From positions 1-8,462 of the forward strand of contig CAMWMO010000036.1 of assembly GCA_947175305.1 (NCBI GenBank): a stretch of DNA of 8,462 nucleotides. The letters run 5' to 3'. Source of the stretch: an uncultured Lachnospiraceae bacterium. GTDB lineage: Bacteria > Bacillota > Clostridia > Lachnospirales > Lachnospiraceae. A program made the translations under genes and the position numbers. The notes beneath the pieces are model-generated. The model saw nothing but the letters and a program-made list of their open reading frames with translations. It was not told where the DNA came from and did no database searches. Positions 1 through 6,366 of the stretch are shown here, one piece after another (the first letter of the stretch is position 1; each line of letters starts with the position of its first letter).

Positions 1-219
1 TCATGCCGCTTTGTATCCGGTGATGAGGCCTGGAATGAGTTCAGCAGTAAATATTTAAATGCAGAGCTAACCGCTGCCTTTGCGGAAAATCCGTTGAAGG
101 ATTCCTTTAACTACCGGCTCGGTGTCCGGCTGGACGCTGACACCGAAAAGGTGCGCGAGGAAATTGCGCAGCTTGCTGGGGTACGGCTGGTACAGAATCT
201 TGAGGAACTGAAAGAATAG
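1..219 (+). CDS. FtsX extracellular-domain-like protein, C-terminal fragment (5' end outside window)
   Basis: Frame 1 is open from the window edge for 72 codons to TAG at 217-219, with a second in-frame TAA two codons later. The peptide resembles the extracellular domain of FtsX, the ABC-transporter-like division protein that controls peptidoglycan hydrolases. It has FVSGDEAWNEF (residues 4-14), like the FtsX segment with a conserved Ala-Trp, then NPLKDSFNYRL (30-40), like the FtsX NPL-x-DS motif, then a charged helix ending in LAGVRLV (58-64), like the closing L-x-GV strand. A full FtsX continues from here into three more membrane helices. This protein ends eight residues later, and a terminator follows at once. 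It may therefore be a stand-alone FtsX-domain protein with an N-terminal anchor, or a shortened ftsX. The assignment is by motif recognition only; the N-terminus is not visible. Confidence 0.6.
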   Translation, partial: SCRFVSGDEAWNEFSSKYLNAELTAAFAENPLKDSFNYRLGVRLDADTEKVREEIAQLAGVRLVQNLEELKE

Positions 220-227
220 ACTTAAAA

Positions 228-255
228 AGGCAGGGATATAACATCATCCCTGCCT
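228..255. terminator. Bidirectional intrinsic terminator between convergent genes
   Basis: A 10-bp perfect stem (228-237 pairing with 246-255, AGGCAGGGAT with ATCCCTGCCT) encloses an 8-nt loop. On the plus strand it is followed by a pyrimidine-rich, T-containing stretch (256-265). On the minus strand it is followed by TTTTAAG. It lies 8 nt after the stop of the plus-strand FtsX-domain gene and 14 nt beyond the stop of the minus-strand transglutaminase gene, so it can end both transcripts. The minus-strand tail is the more typical one. Confidence 0.85.
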
Positions 256-269
256 CTCTTCTTCTATAT

Positions 270-1520
270 CTACTGACTCCGATACCGCTCACCCATACAC
301 TGCGGCAGATTCACCGACAGGTCCCGTCTCGCATGGGTATCCGCGTATTCCTGATCCGTTTTATTAAAATAGTCATATTCGCCGCCCGGCGTGTCATCCC
401 AAGTCAGATCCACATTGTAATATCCGTCATCTAAGGCCACGATGTTCCAGGCATGATCCGTCCCCGCATATCCTGTACAATAATAACAGGGAATCCCCAG
501 CCTCTGCATGAGATACTGATAGGCTCTGGCATACCCGGCACAGACGCTCTTTCCCTCCACCAGCGCACTGTAGGCACTCTGGTTCATATCCGCACCTTTA
601 TCATACTCAATTCTGTCGATCAATAGATCATGCAGGCGTCTCTCCTTTTCATAGGTACCCAGATGCTCTATCTCTGTCAAGAGACTGTTTGTCGTATTAT
701 AGAAATCCGGGGAAGCCTTTGCCCGCTCCTCCTGCGTCATATTAAATTCCAGACCCAGTTCCGCACAGATCCGGTTTTTGTCGTATTTACAGACGAACAC
801 AGTATTGAGCCAGAAAAGCTCAGGATGGTCATTGTAGACTGCCATGACCACATCTTTTATCTCCGACACCGGTACTGCCTCGATAGGCACAAACTCAGCG
901 TTCATCGCGCTCGCATTGGCAAAGATCTGTCGGTAAAGATGTTGTCCTTTCGGCTCCAGCATCTGATAGTAGGGATAAAAGACCGGATCAAAGGAAAGGC
1001 CGTCCCCCAATTCGCCATAGCCCAGATTACTGGTATATTCGCCGCCCTCGGCGCCGGGAAGCTCCTCTGATTTTTCTGTAATGGGCTGATACCCGGATTT
1101 TCCGCTGACAGCTTCCGGCACCTTGATATCCAGTTCCGCCGGCGGCTCATAGCCGTTTGTGCCCTTAACGCTTGATTCGTATCGGGCACCGGAGGAACCT
1201 CTTGGGACTGTCTCGTCCTCCGTCTGATGCTGTGTCCTATCTTCGTTTTCTTCTGTATCGTCGATTGTTTCCGGTGTATTATCGGATTCTTCCGATGCCT
1301 GGGAATTTTCTTCCTTATTTTCTTCCCACTCGTACGCATCCCGGAAGGGCTCCCTAAATTCTTCCTCCTGCACCGTCTCTTTGCGGGAATGGCCATCCCG
1401 CGCAAGTATGGAGGAGAGAGATTCCGTGATATTCGGATTTACAGCGCACATTAAGATAAACGCACATAACAACGCTGCCAAAACACCTATACCCAGTACG
1501 ATATTCTTCAGTATCCTCAT
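270..1520 (-). CDS. Membrane-anchored transglutaminase-like protein
   Basis: The 416-residue product has a short basic N-terminus and one hydrophobic helix (about residues 6-27) that fits an uncleaved signal anchor, placing the rest outside the cell. No clear lipobox is seen. Residues about 46-107 form a very acidic Glu/Asp/Ser/Thr-rich linker, then a Gly/Pro/Tyr-rich spacer to about 175. A helical segment precedes the C-terminal transglutaminase-like core (about 290-385). The Cys-His-Asp triad is visible: SVCAGYA (Cys327), TDHAWNIV (His356) and NVDLTWDD (Asp371). This fold includes cysteine proteases and protein crosslinkers, and the substrate cannot be told from sequence. The ATG at 1518-1520 is chosen because a TGA lies in frame three codons upstream. 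The Shine-Dalgarno lies inside the end of the preceding GH13 gene, 11 nt separate the two genes, and a terminator follows. I know of no gene symbol. Confidence 0.88.
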   Translation of the reverse strand: MRILKNIVLGIGVLAALLCAFILMCAVNPNITESLSSILARDGHSRKETVQEEEFREPFRDAYEWEENKEENSQASEESDNTPETIDDTEENEDRTQHQTEDETVPRGSSGARYESSVKGTNGYEPPAELDIKVPEAVSGKSGYQPITEKSEELPGAEGGEYTSNLGYGELGDGLSFDPVFYPYYQMLEPKGQHLYRQIFANASAMNAEFVPIEAVPVSEIKDVVMAVYNDHPELFWLNTVFVCKYDKNRICAELGLEFNMTQEERAKASPDFYNTTNSLLTEIEHLGTYEKERRLHDLLIDRIEYDKGADMNQSAYSALVEGKSVCAGYARAYQYLMQRLGIPCYYCTGYAGTDHAWNIVALDDGYYNVDLTWDDTPGGEYDYFNKTDQEYADTHARRDLSVNLPQCMGERYRSQ

Positions 1521-1531
1521 GATTCGTCACA

Positions 1532-3664
1532 TCACTCCTTAAACTGTAAGAAATTCCGTTTCTCTGAATCCTCATACCTCAGAATGATAGCTGAAGTGGC
1601 AGGCATCGTTATCTTGACTCTTCCGGAAACTACCGGATACTCCTTCTTTTCTGTGGAAAAACCCTCTGCCGTAGTCAGAATCAACTGACTGAGTGTGCAC
1701 TCCTTCGGGATTCCCAGATACCATATAGACAGTTCCTTCGTAATCTCATGATTATTGTTATTGACAAGAATCACCGACTGTCCCTTTCTGGTAAATCTGC
1801 CATAGCCGATCACATTGTAGTCGGCCTCCAGATACTTGAGAGAGCCTGTCAAAAATTCTTTGTGTGTCTTGTGAATCTTGATGATCTCCTTATGGAAGGC
1901 GATCAGCTCCTGATCCTCATTCCCCCAGGGATAGGTCCGCCTGTTATCCGGATCCGTAAATCCGCAGACGCCCGCTTCATCTCCGTAATAGATGGTAGGC
2001 GCGCCGGGCCAGGTCATCTGGATCACCACCGCCTCACGCAGAACCGCCTTATTGATTCCTTCATTCGCCGCCTGAGGACCCAGCGTATTCGTCCTGCCTA
2101 CCCGGTGATTCGTCCGGGTGAGGAATCGGGAATGATCGTGATTCGACAGCTCATTCATCGCCACCAACAGAGACGGCGTGGTAAAATCTGCGCTGTGGTG
2201 CCGCATCGCACCCCAAAAGCTGTCGGCATTTCCACGCATATCTTCTCGGAAATCATCACTGTGTTTCTGCATACCCGTCAAAAACCAGGTCACCGGCTCC
2301 ATAAAGGCATCGTAATTCATTACCGTATCCCATTCCTGCCCCTGCAGCCAATCTCTGGGACTTCCATAATGCTCGGCAAGGATGATCGCATTGGGATTTG
2401 CCATTTTAACCGCTTTCCTGAACTCTTTCCAGAATTGATGGTTAAACTCCGGACTGTGGCCCAGATCCGCCGCCACATCCAGTCTCCACCCGTCCACGTT
2501 ATAAGGAGGAGAGACCCATTTTCTCCCGATATACAGCACATAATCCATAAGCTGTCTGGAATTTTCATAATTCAACTTCGGCAGCGTGTCATGTCCCCAC
2601 CAGCCATCGTAGGAGCCGTTATAGGGAAATCTATGTTCATCATGGAATTGGAAATAATTATGATAGGGACTGTCCCTGTCGATATAGGCACCCTTCTCAT
2701 ATCCTTCCGCGTTCTCGTAGATCCGTTCCCGATCCAGCCACTTATTGAAAGATCCGCAGTGATTGAACACGCCGTCCAGGATCACCTTCATGCCTCTTCT
2801 GTGGGCTTCCTTCACCACCTCGGCAAAGAGCTCGTTGCTGGCTTCCAGATTCTCTTTATTAGAGATACGGTCAATATATCTGGTGGCAAAGCGATTCTCC
2901 GTCTGATGGTTTTCCAGCAGAGCGCCCTGATCATGCACTATTTTTCCGAAATGAGGATCGATATAGTCATAATCCTGTATATCATATTTATGGTTAGAGG
3001 GGGATACAAACAAAGGATTAAAATAGATCACATCCACACCCAGATCCTGCAGATAATCCATCTTATCGAGGACACCCTGAAGATCGCCGCCGTAAAACTC
3101 ACGCACGCCCATAGCCGCCGGGTATTTATTCCAGTCCTCCACCCGAACAGTCTTATCTCCGATGTACTGGTACTCGTTCGTCAACACATCGTTAGTGGGA
3201 TCGCCATTATAAAAACGATCCACGTAAATCTGGTAAAACACAGCGCCCTTCGCCCAATCCGGTGTCTTAAAACCGGGAATCACCCGAAAAAAGTAGTACT
3301 CATTGACATCCTTAACCGGTCCCCGTCTATCGTAAATACAGGAAAGTTTCCCTGCGTGAATCTCAAAATAATAACTCAGCTGTACATTCTCAAGCTGAAT
3401 CGTATGCGCATAATAGTCAAAAAGCGTATCCGACTCTGCTTTAAACATAAGATGTCTCTCGCCTTTACTCACGAAAAAGACTTTATCAATATTGTTTTTA
3501 CCGGTACGAAACCGCACGGTAACCTCACCGTAAGCACTGGGCTCCGCCGGGGAGAGATAGTCCTCCGTCGTATCGGAAAACAGGGTCTTTCTATTAAGGA
3601 TCGGGTGCATACCGGCAATATACTGCTGATTTTTTTCCGCTTTCTGAAATTGATTGATGTCCAT
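1532..3664 (-). CDS. GH13 alpha-glycosidase, neopullulanase/cyclomaltodextrinase type
   Basis: The 710-residue protein has no signal peptide, so it probably acts in the cytoplasm on maltodextrins, cyclodextrins or glycogen-derived oligosaccharides. An N-terminal beta-rich domain (about 20-125) resembles the CBM34-type domain of this group. The (beta/alpha)8 barrel starts at DWAKGAVFYQIYVDRF. Conserved regions, numbered from the ATG, are DVIYFNP (211-217), DGVFNH (297-302), GWRLDVA with nucleophile Asp396, ILAEH with acid/base Glu431, and SNHD with Asp510. LPKLN (361-365) matches the MPKLN-type signature of neopullulanases and cyclomaltodextrinases. An insert of about 40 residues lies between YDYIDPHFG and the next barrel helix. 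A C-terminal beta domain follows from about 610. The frame is open to a TTG at 3688, but the ATG at 3662-3664 is preferred: it has AGAGAGG six bases upstream, and that site would fall inside the coding region if TTG were used. It heads a two-gene unit with the transglutaminase gene. Confidence 0.92.
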   Translation of the reverse strand: MDINQFQKAEKNQQYIAGMHPILNRKTLFSDTTEDYLSPAEPSAYGEVTVRFRTGKNNIDKVFFVSKGERHLMFKAESDTLFDYYAHTIQLENVQLSYYFEIHAGKLSCIYDRRGPVKDVNEYYFFRVIPGFKTPDWAKGAVFYQIYVDRFYNGDPTNDVLTNEYQYIGDKTVRVEDWNKYPAAMGVREFYGGDLQGVLDKMDYLQDLGVDVIYFNPLFVSPSNHKYDIQDYDYIDPHFGKIVHDQGALLENHQTENRFATRYIDRISNKENLEASNELFAEVVKEAHRRGMKVILDGVFNHCGSFNKWLDRERIYENAEGYEKGAYIDRDSPYHNYFQFHDEHRFPYNGSYDGWWGHDTLPKLNYENSRQLMDYVLYIGRKWVSPPYNVDGWRLDVAADLGHSPEFNHQFWKEFRKAVKMANPNAIILAEHYGSPRDWLQGQEWDTVMNYDAFMEPVTWFLTGMQKHSDDFREDMRGNADSFWGAMRHHSADFTTPSLLVAMNELSNHDHSRFLTRTNHRVGRTNTLGPQAANEGINKAVLREAVVIQMTWPGAPTIYYGDEAGVCGFTDPDNRRTYPWGNEDQELIAFHKEIIKIHKTHKEFLTGSLKYLEADYNVIGYGRFTRKGQSVILVNNNNHEITKELSIWYLGIPKECTLSQLILTTAEGFSTEKKEYPVVSGRVKITMPATSAIILRYEDSEKRNFLQFKE
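1535..1540 (-). promoter_or_regulatory. Shine-Dalgarno for the transglutaminase gene, inside the GH13 gene end
   Basis: AAGGAG on the minus strand forms the last two sense codons (Lys-Glu) of the GH13 gene, just before its TGA. The spacer to the downstream ATG is 14 nt, longer than the usual 5-9. Ribosomes ending GH13 translation would cover this site, which suggests translational coupling. The frame of the downstream gene is closed by a TGA between this site and the ATG, so no closer start is available. Confidence 0.65.
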
Positions 3665-3670
3665 AATCAG

Positions 3671-3677
3671 CCTCTCT
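3671..3677 (-). promoter_or_regulatory. Shine-Dalgarno deciding the GH13 start
   Basis: AGAGAGG on the minus strand lies 6 nt before the ATG at 3662-3664. This spacing supports the ATG over the in-frame TTG at 3686-3688, which lies upstream of this site. Confidence 0.6.
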
Positions 3678-3703
3678 CTTAAAAACAAACACTATGTAAT
3701 CAT

Positions 3704-3730
3704 TTTATACTATATGTTGTGGATATTCAA
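3704..3730 (-). promoter_or_regulatory. Candidate sigma-A-type promoter for the GH13-transglutaminase unit
   Basis: On the minus strand, a -35-like TTGAAT (3725-3730) and a -10-like TATAAA (3704-3709) are separated by 15 nt, shorter than the optimal 17. The predicted start of transcription is near 3697, giving a leader of about 30 nt. The site lies between the ftsH terminator and the GH13 start, where a promoter is expected. The region is AT-rich, so chance matches are easy. I saw no convincing CcpA (cre) operator next to it. Confidence 0.4.
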
Positions 3731-3772
3731 GGGTTTAAAAGATTTCGACACAATTTATGACCCATACAAAGT

Positions 3773-3802
3773 AAAAAAGACAGCCGTTAAACTGTCTTTT
3801 TT
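3773..3802. terminator. Intrinsic terminator after ftsH (symmetrical)
   Basis: An 11-bp stem is formed by AAAAAAGACAG (3773-3783) and CTGTCTTTTTT (3792-3802) around an 8-nt loop. Read on the minus strand it ends in six T, so it can end the spoIIE-tilS-hpt-ftsH transcript about 157 nt after the ftsH stop. The A/T arms make it equally able to work on the plus strand. It separates the housekeeping operon from the GH13 unit. Confidence 0.8.
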
Positions 3803-3853
3803 AGAGAAGGTATTTCTTTCTTATGGGGTATAGCAAAAAACTATATAATGTAT

Positions 3854-3889
3854 TGGGGGGTTACAAGTAGTATATTAACACACCCCCTA
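3854..3889. repeat. G-run/C-run inverted repeat in the ftsH 3' region
   Basis: Six G (3855-3860) plus T pair with A plus five C (3882-3887); one G-T and one T-A pair extend the stem to 8 bp around a 20-nt loop. A smaller inverted repeat, TATAG/CTATA (3829-3833 and 3841-3845), lies between it and the terminator. No T-run follows directly on the minus strand, so this is not a standard terminator. It may be a 3' UTR structure that stabilises the ftsH mRNA. Its role is unknown. Confidence 0.45.
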
Positions 3890-3958
3890 TTTATCTACAA
3901 TACCAACGATTCACAAATATTACAATTTTCAATATAAGTTTTTGTGCATTTTATACAA

Positions 3959-5818
3959 TTATTGCTCTTCTCCCACTCGCTCCCCCGGCTCTTCCGGTTG
4001 AGGATAGTAGGTATCAAAGAGTCCCTCAAACTCTGCACGATTGATCTTCTCCTTCTCCAGAAGCAGCTTTGCGCAGTTGTGCAGTACATCCTCGTGCTCC
4101 ATGATGATGTCTTTTGCCTTCTTGTAACAGTCGTCAATGATCATCTTGACTTCCCTGTCGATCTCTCCGGACACAAGCTCGCTGTGGTTCTTTGCGTGAG
4201 CGAGATCTCTGCCGATAAACACTTCGTCGTCATCATCGTCATAATTGATCACGCCGATGTTATCCGACATACCGTACCGGGTCACCATCCTGCGGGCCAC
4301 CTTGGTTGCTTTCTTAATATCGCTGGAGGCGCCGGTGGTGATATCATCGAAAATGATCTCCTCCGCGATCCTTCCGCCCAGAGATACCATGATCTCCTCT
4401 ATCATCTTTCCTTTTGTAAGGAACATTTCATCCTTTTCGGGAAGCGGCATCGTATAACCTGCTGCCCCCAGTCCCGTAGGAATGATAGATACCGTATAAA
4501 CAGGCCCCACATCCGGCAAAACATGGAAGAGGATCGCATGTCCCGCCTCATGGTAGGCTGTGATCTTTTTCTCCTTCTCGGAAATGATACGGCTCTTCTT
4601 CTCTGCACCGATTCCCACCTTGATAAAGGCTTTCTTAATATCTTCCTGCTTTACAAAAACACGCTTGTCCATAGCCGCATTGATCGCCGCTTCATTCAGG
4701 AGATTTTCCAGATCCGCTCCCGTAAAGCCTGCGGTTGTCTGCGCGATCTGCTCCAGATCTACATCGTCACCGAGAGGCTTATTCTTCGCATGCACCTTCA
4801 GGATATCCTCTCTGCCCCTCACATCCGGGGAAACCACTGTGATCTTTCTGTCAAAACGTCCCGGGCGCAGGATCGCGGGATCTAAGATATCCACGCGGTT
4901 TGTAGCCGCCATCACGATGATCCCCTCATTGACGCCGAAGCCGTCCATCTCCACCAAAAGCTGATTTAACGTCTGCTCTCTCTCATCATGACCGCCGCCC
5001 ATACCGGTACCGCGGCGTCTTGCTACCGCGTCGATCTCATCTATAAAAATAATACAGGGCGCGTGCCGTTTCGCCTCCGCAAACATATCACGCACACGGG
5101 ATGCACCCACGCCGACAAACATCTCCACAAAATCAGAACCGGAAATACTGAAAAACGGTACATTTGCTTCACCCGCAATCGCCTTGGCAAGGAGTGTCTT
5201 ACCTGTACCGGGCGCGCCCTCTAAAAGTACGCCCTTGGGAATCCTTGCTCCCACCTTGGTAAACTTACCCGGCTCCCGCAGAAACTCCACGATCTCCTGC
5301 AGCTCCTCTTTTTCTTCCTTTAGACCTGCCACTTCGCCCAGCGTGATCTTATTCTCTGCACCCATGGTAAGTCTGGCTCGGCTCTTCCCGAAATTCATCA
5401 TCTTGCCACCGCCGCCGCCGGCATTCTGAGAATTCATCATCACAAAGAAGAACGCGCAGACTACCACCACGATCAGGATCGGCAATACACTGTTTAAAAA
5501 CCAGCTCTCCTCCGGGACACTTTCTACGGAACAATCTATGCCATGACTTCTGACTACTTTTTCAATCTCCGTCACATCCGTCACATAAAGGACTTTCTCC
5601 TCGCCGCTTCGCAGGACGATCTCCACAGACCCCGTCGGTGTGTCCTTGTTCGGACAGATCGTCACCACCGCAACCTCGCCATTCTGCATCTGCTTCTCAA
5701 ATTCGCCCCTAGTATAGCTGCTGTTTGAAACCCGCAGAGTTCCGATCCAGACCGTGAACAGCAACAGACAGATAATGATTACAAAATAAAGATAAATACT
5801 TTTACCACTCTTGTTCAT
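3959..5818 (-). CDS. ftsH: ATP-dependent zinc metalloprotease FtsH
   Basis: The 619-residue membrane AAA+ protease degrades misfolded membrane proteins and short-lived regulators, and family members work as hexamers. Two membrane helices (about 9-27 and 107-127) flank a small extracytoplasmic domain, followed by a Gly-rich linker (134-138). The AAA module shows Walker A GAPGTGKT (201-208; the usual form is GPPGTGKT), pore motif FVG (234-236), Walker B IIFIDEID (256-263) and the second region of homology ending in RPGRFDR (318-324). The zinc protease site is HEAGH (423-427), with Asp500 in [10 protein letters not shown] as the likely third ligand. A five-Asp run (527-531) sits before the conserved VFIGRD. 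The ATG at 5816-5818 has AGAGGA 8 nt upstream. It lies 23 nt after hpt, the normal Firmicutes neighbour, and appears to be the last gene of the operon. Length is near normal with a short tail. Confidence 0.98.
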   Translation of the reverse strand: MNKSGKSIYLYFVIIICLLLFTVWIGTLRVSNSSYTRGEFEKQMQNGEVAVVTICPNKDTPTGSVEIVLRSGEEKVLYVTDVTEIEKVVRSHGIDCSVESVPEESWFLNSVLPILIVVVVCAFFFVMMNSQNAGGGGGKMMNFGKSRARLTMGAENKITLGEVAGLKEEKEELQEIVEFLREPGKFTKVGARIPKGVLLEGAPGTGKTLLAKAIAGEANVPFFSISGSDFVEMFVGVGASRVRDMFAEAKRHAPCIIFIDEIDAVARRRGTGMGGGHDEREQTLNQLLVEMDGFGVNEGIIVMAATNRVDILDPAILRPGRFDRKITVVSPDVRGREDILKVHAKNKPLGDDVDLEQIAQTTAGFTGADLENLLNEAAINAAMDKRVFVKQEDIKKAFIKVGIGAEKKSRIISEKEKKITAYHEAGHAILFHVLPDVGPVYTVSIIPTGLGAAGYTMPLPEKDEMFLTKGKMIEEIMVSLGGRIAEEIIFDDITTGASSDIKKATKVARRMVTRYGMSDNIGVINYDDDDDEVFIGRDLAHAKNHSELVSGEIDREVKMIIDDCYKKAKDIIMEHEDVLHNCAKLLLEKEKINRAEFEGLFDTYYPQPEEPGERVGEEQ

Positions 5819-5841
5819 GAAACATTTCCTCTACTCCGAAG

Positions 5842-6366
5842 TCAGTCAAATTTTACAATGCCAATGTAGGGCAGATTGCGGTATTTCTGGTCGTAATCCA
5901 GTCCATATCCCACCACAAACTCATCCGGGATCTCAAATCCCGTATAATCCACCTTCACATCCACCACACGCCGCTCCGGCTTGTCCAAAAGCGTGCAGAG
6001 TCTTACGTCCTCGGGTCCTCTGTCCCGCAGCATATCTAACAGATAGCTGAGCGTCCGCCCGGAATCAACGATATCTTCCACCACCAGCACATGCTTACCC
6101 ATCAGGGATTCATCCAGATCCTTCACGATCCTGACTACGCCGCTGGATTTCGTATCGCCGCCATAGCTGGACACCGACATAAAATCTAAGGATACCGGCA
6201 CCGTGATCCGCTTCGCCAGCTCACACATAAAAAAGCTGCCACCCTTCAACACACACACAAGATGAACCTGTTTTCCGGCGTAATCTCTGGAAATCTGATC
6301 CCCGATCTCCTGAATCCGCTTATCAACCTCTTCCTCTGTCAACAGTACCTCTATTCGTTCCGCCAT
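5842..6366 (-). CDS. hpt: Hypoxanthine phosphoribosyltransferase
   Basis: This 174-residue cytosolic purine-salvage enzyme converts hypoxanthine (often also guanine) and PRPP to IMP or GMP plus pyrophosphate. Visible motifs are the pyrophosphate loop LKGG (40-43), the flexible active-site loop SSYGGDTKSSG (66-76), the PRPP-binding motif VLVVEDIVDSGRT (93-105), the purine-contacting lysine region LLDKPERR (127-133), and the C-terminal VGYGLDYDQKYRNLPYIG (152-169). Length is normal for the bacterial family. The ATG at 6364-6366 has a perfect AGGAGG at 6372-6377 with a 5-nt spacer. The start lies within the 3' end of tilS, which it overlaps by 44 nt. The tilS-hpt-ftsH order is conserved in Firmicutes. 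Confidence 0.97.
   Translation of the reverse strand: MAERIEVLLTEEEVDKRIQEIGDQISRDYAGKQVHLVCVLKGGSFFMCELAKRITVPVSLDFMSVSSYGGDTKSSGVVRIVKDLDESLMGKHVLVVEDIVDSGRTLSYLLDMLRDRGPEDVRLCTLLDKPERRVVDVKVDYTGFEIPDEFVVGYGLDYDQKYRNLPYIGIVKFD

Noticed and set aside
1748..3682. A 644-codon open frame on the plus strand opposite the GH13 gene
   Set aside because: It is antisense to a gene with all GH13 motifs, shows no recognisable domain, and its composition (many Ile, His and Arg) is what the complement of this codon usage gives.
3665..3688. TTG start adding eight residues to the GH13 protein
   Set aside because: The best Shine-Dalgarno lies inside that extension and is well placed for the downstream ATG.
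3731..3772. A CcpA cre operator upstream of the GH13 gene
   Set aside because: A sugar-degrading gene would be a natural target, but no sequence here fits the palindromic cre pattern well.
3821..3849. Plus-strand promoter-like TATAAT at 3844-3849
   Set aside because: No convincing -35 is present and no plus-strand gene follows; the AT-rich setting makes a chance match likely.
3803..3958. A T-box or other known riboswitch
   Set aside because: No T-box sequence or known riboswitch core was seen, and the region lies downstream of ftsH behind a terminator rather than directly in front of a gene.
3944..4885. A 313-codon plus-strand frame opposite ftsH
   Set aside because: It lies over an unmistakable FtsH and has no family features or plausible ribosome-binding site that I could see.
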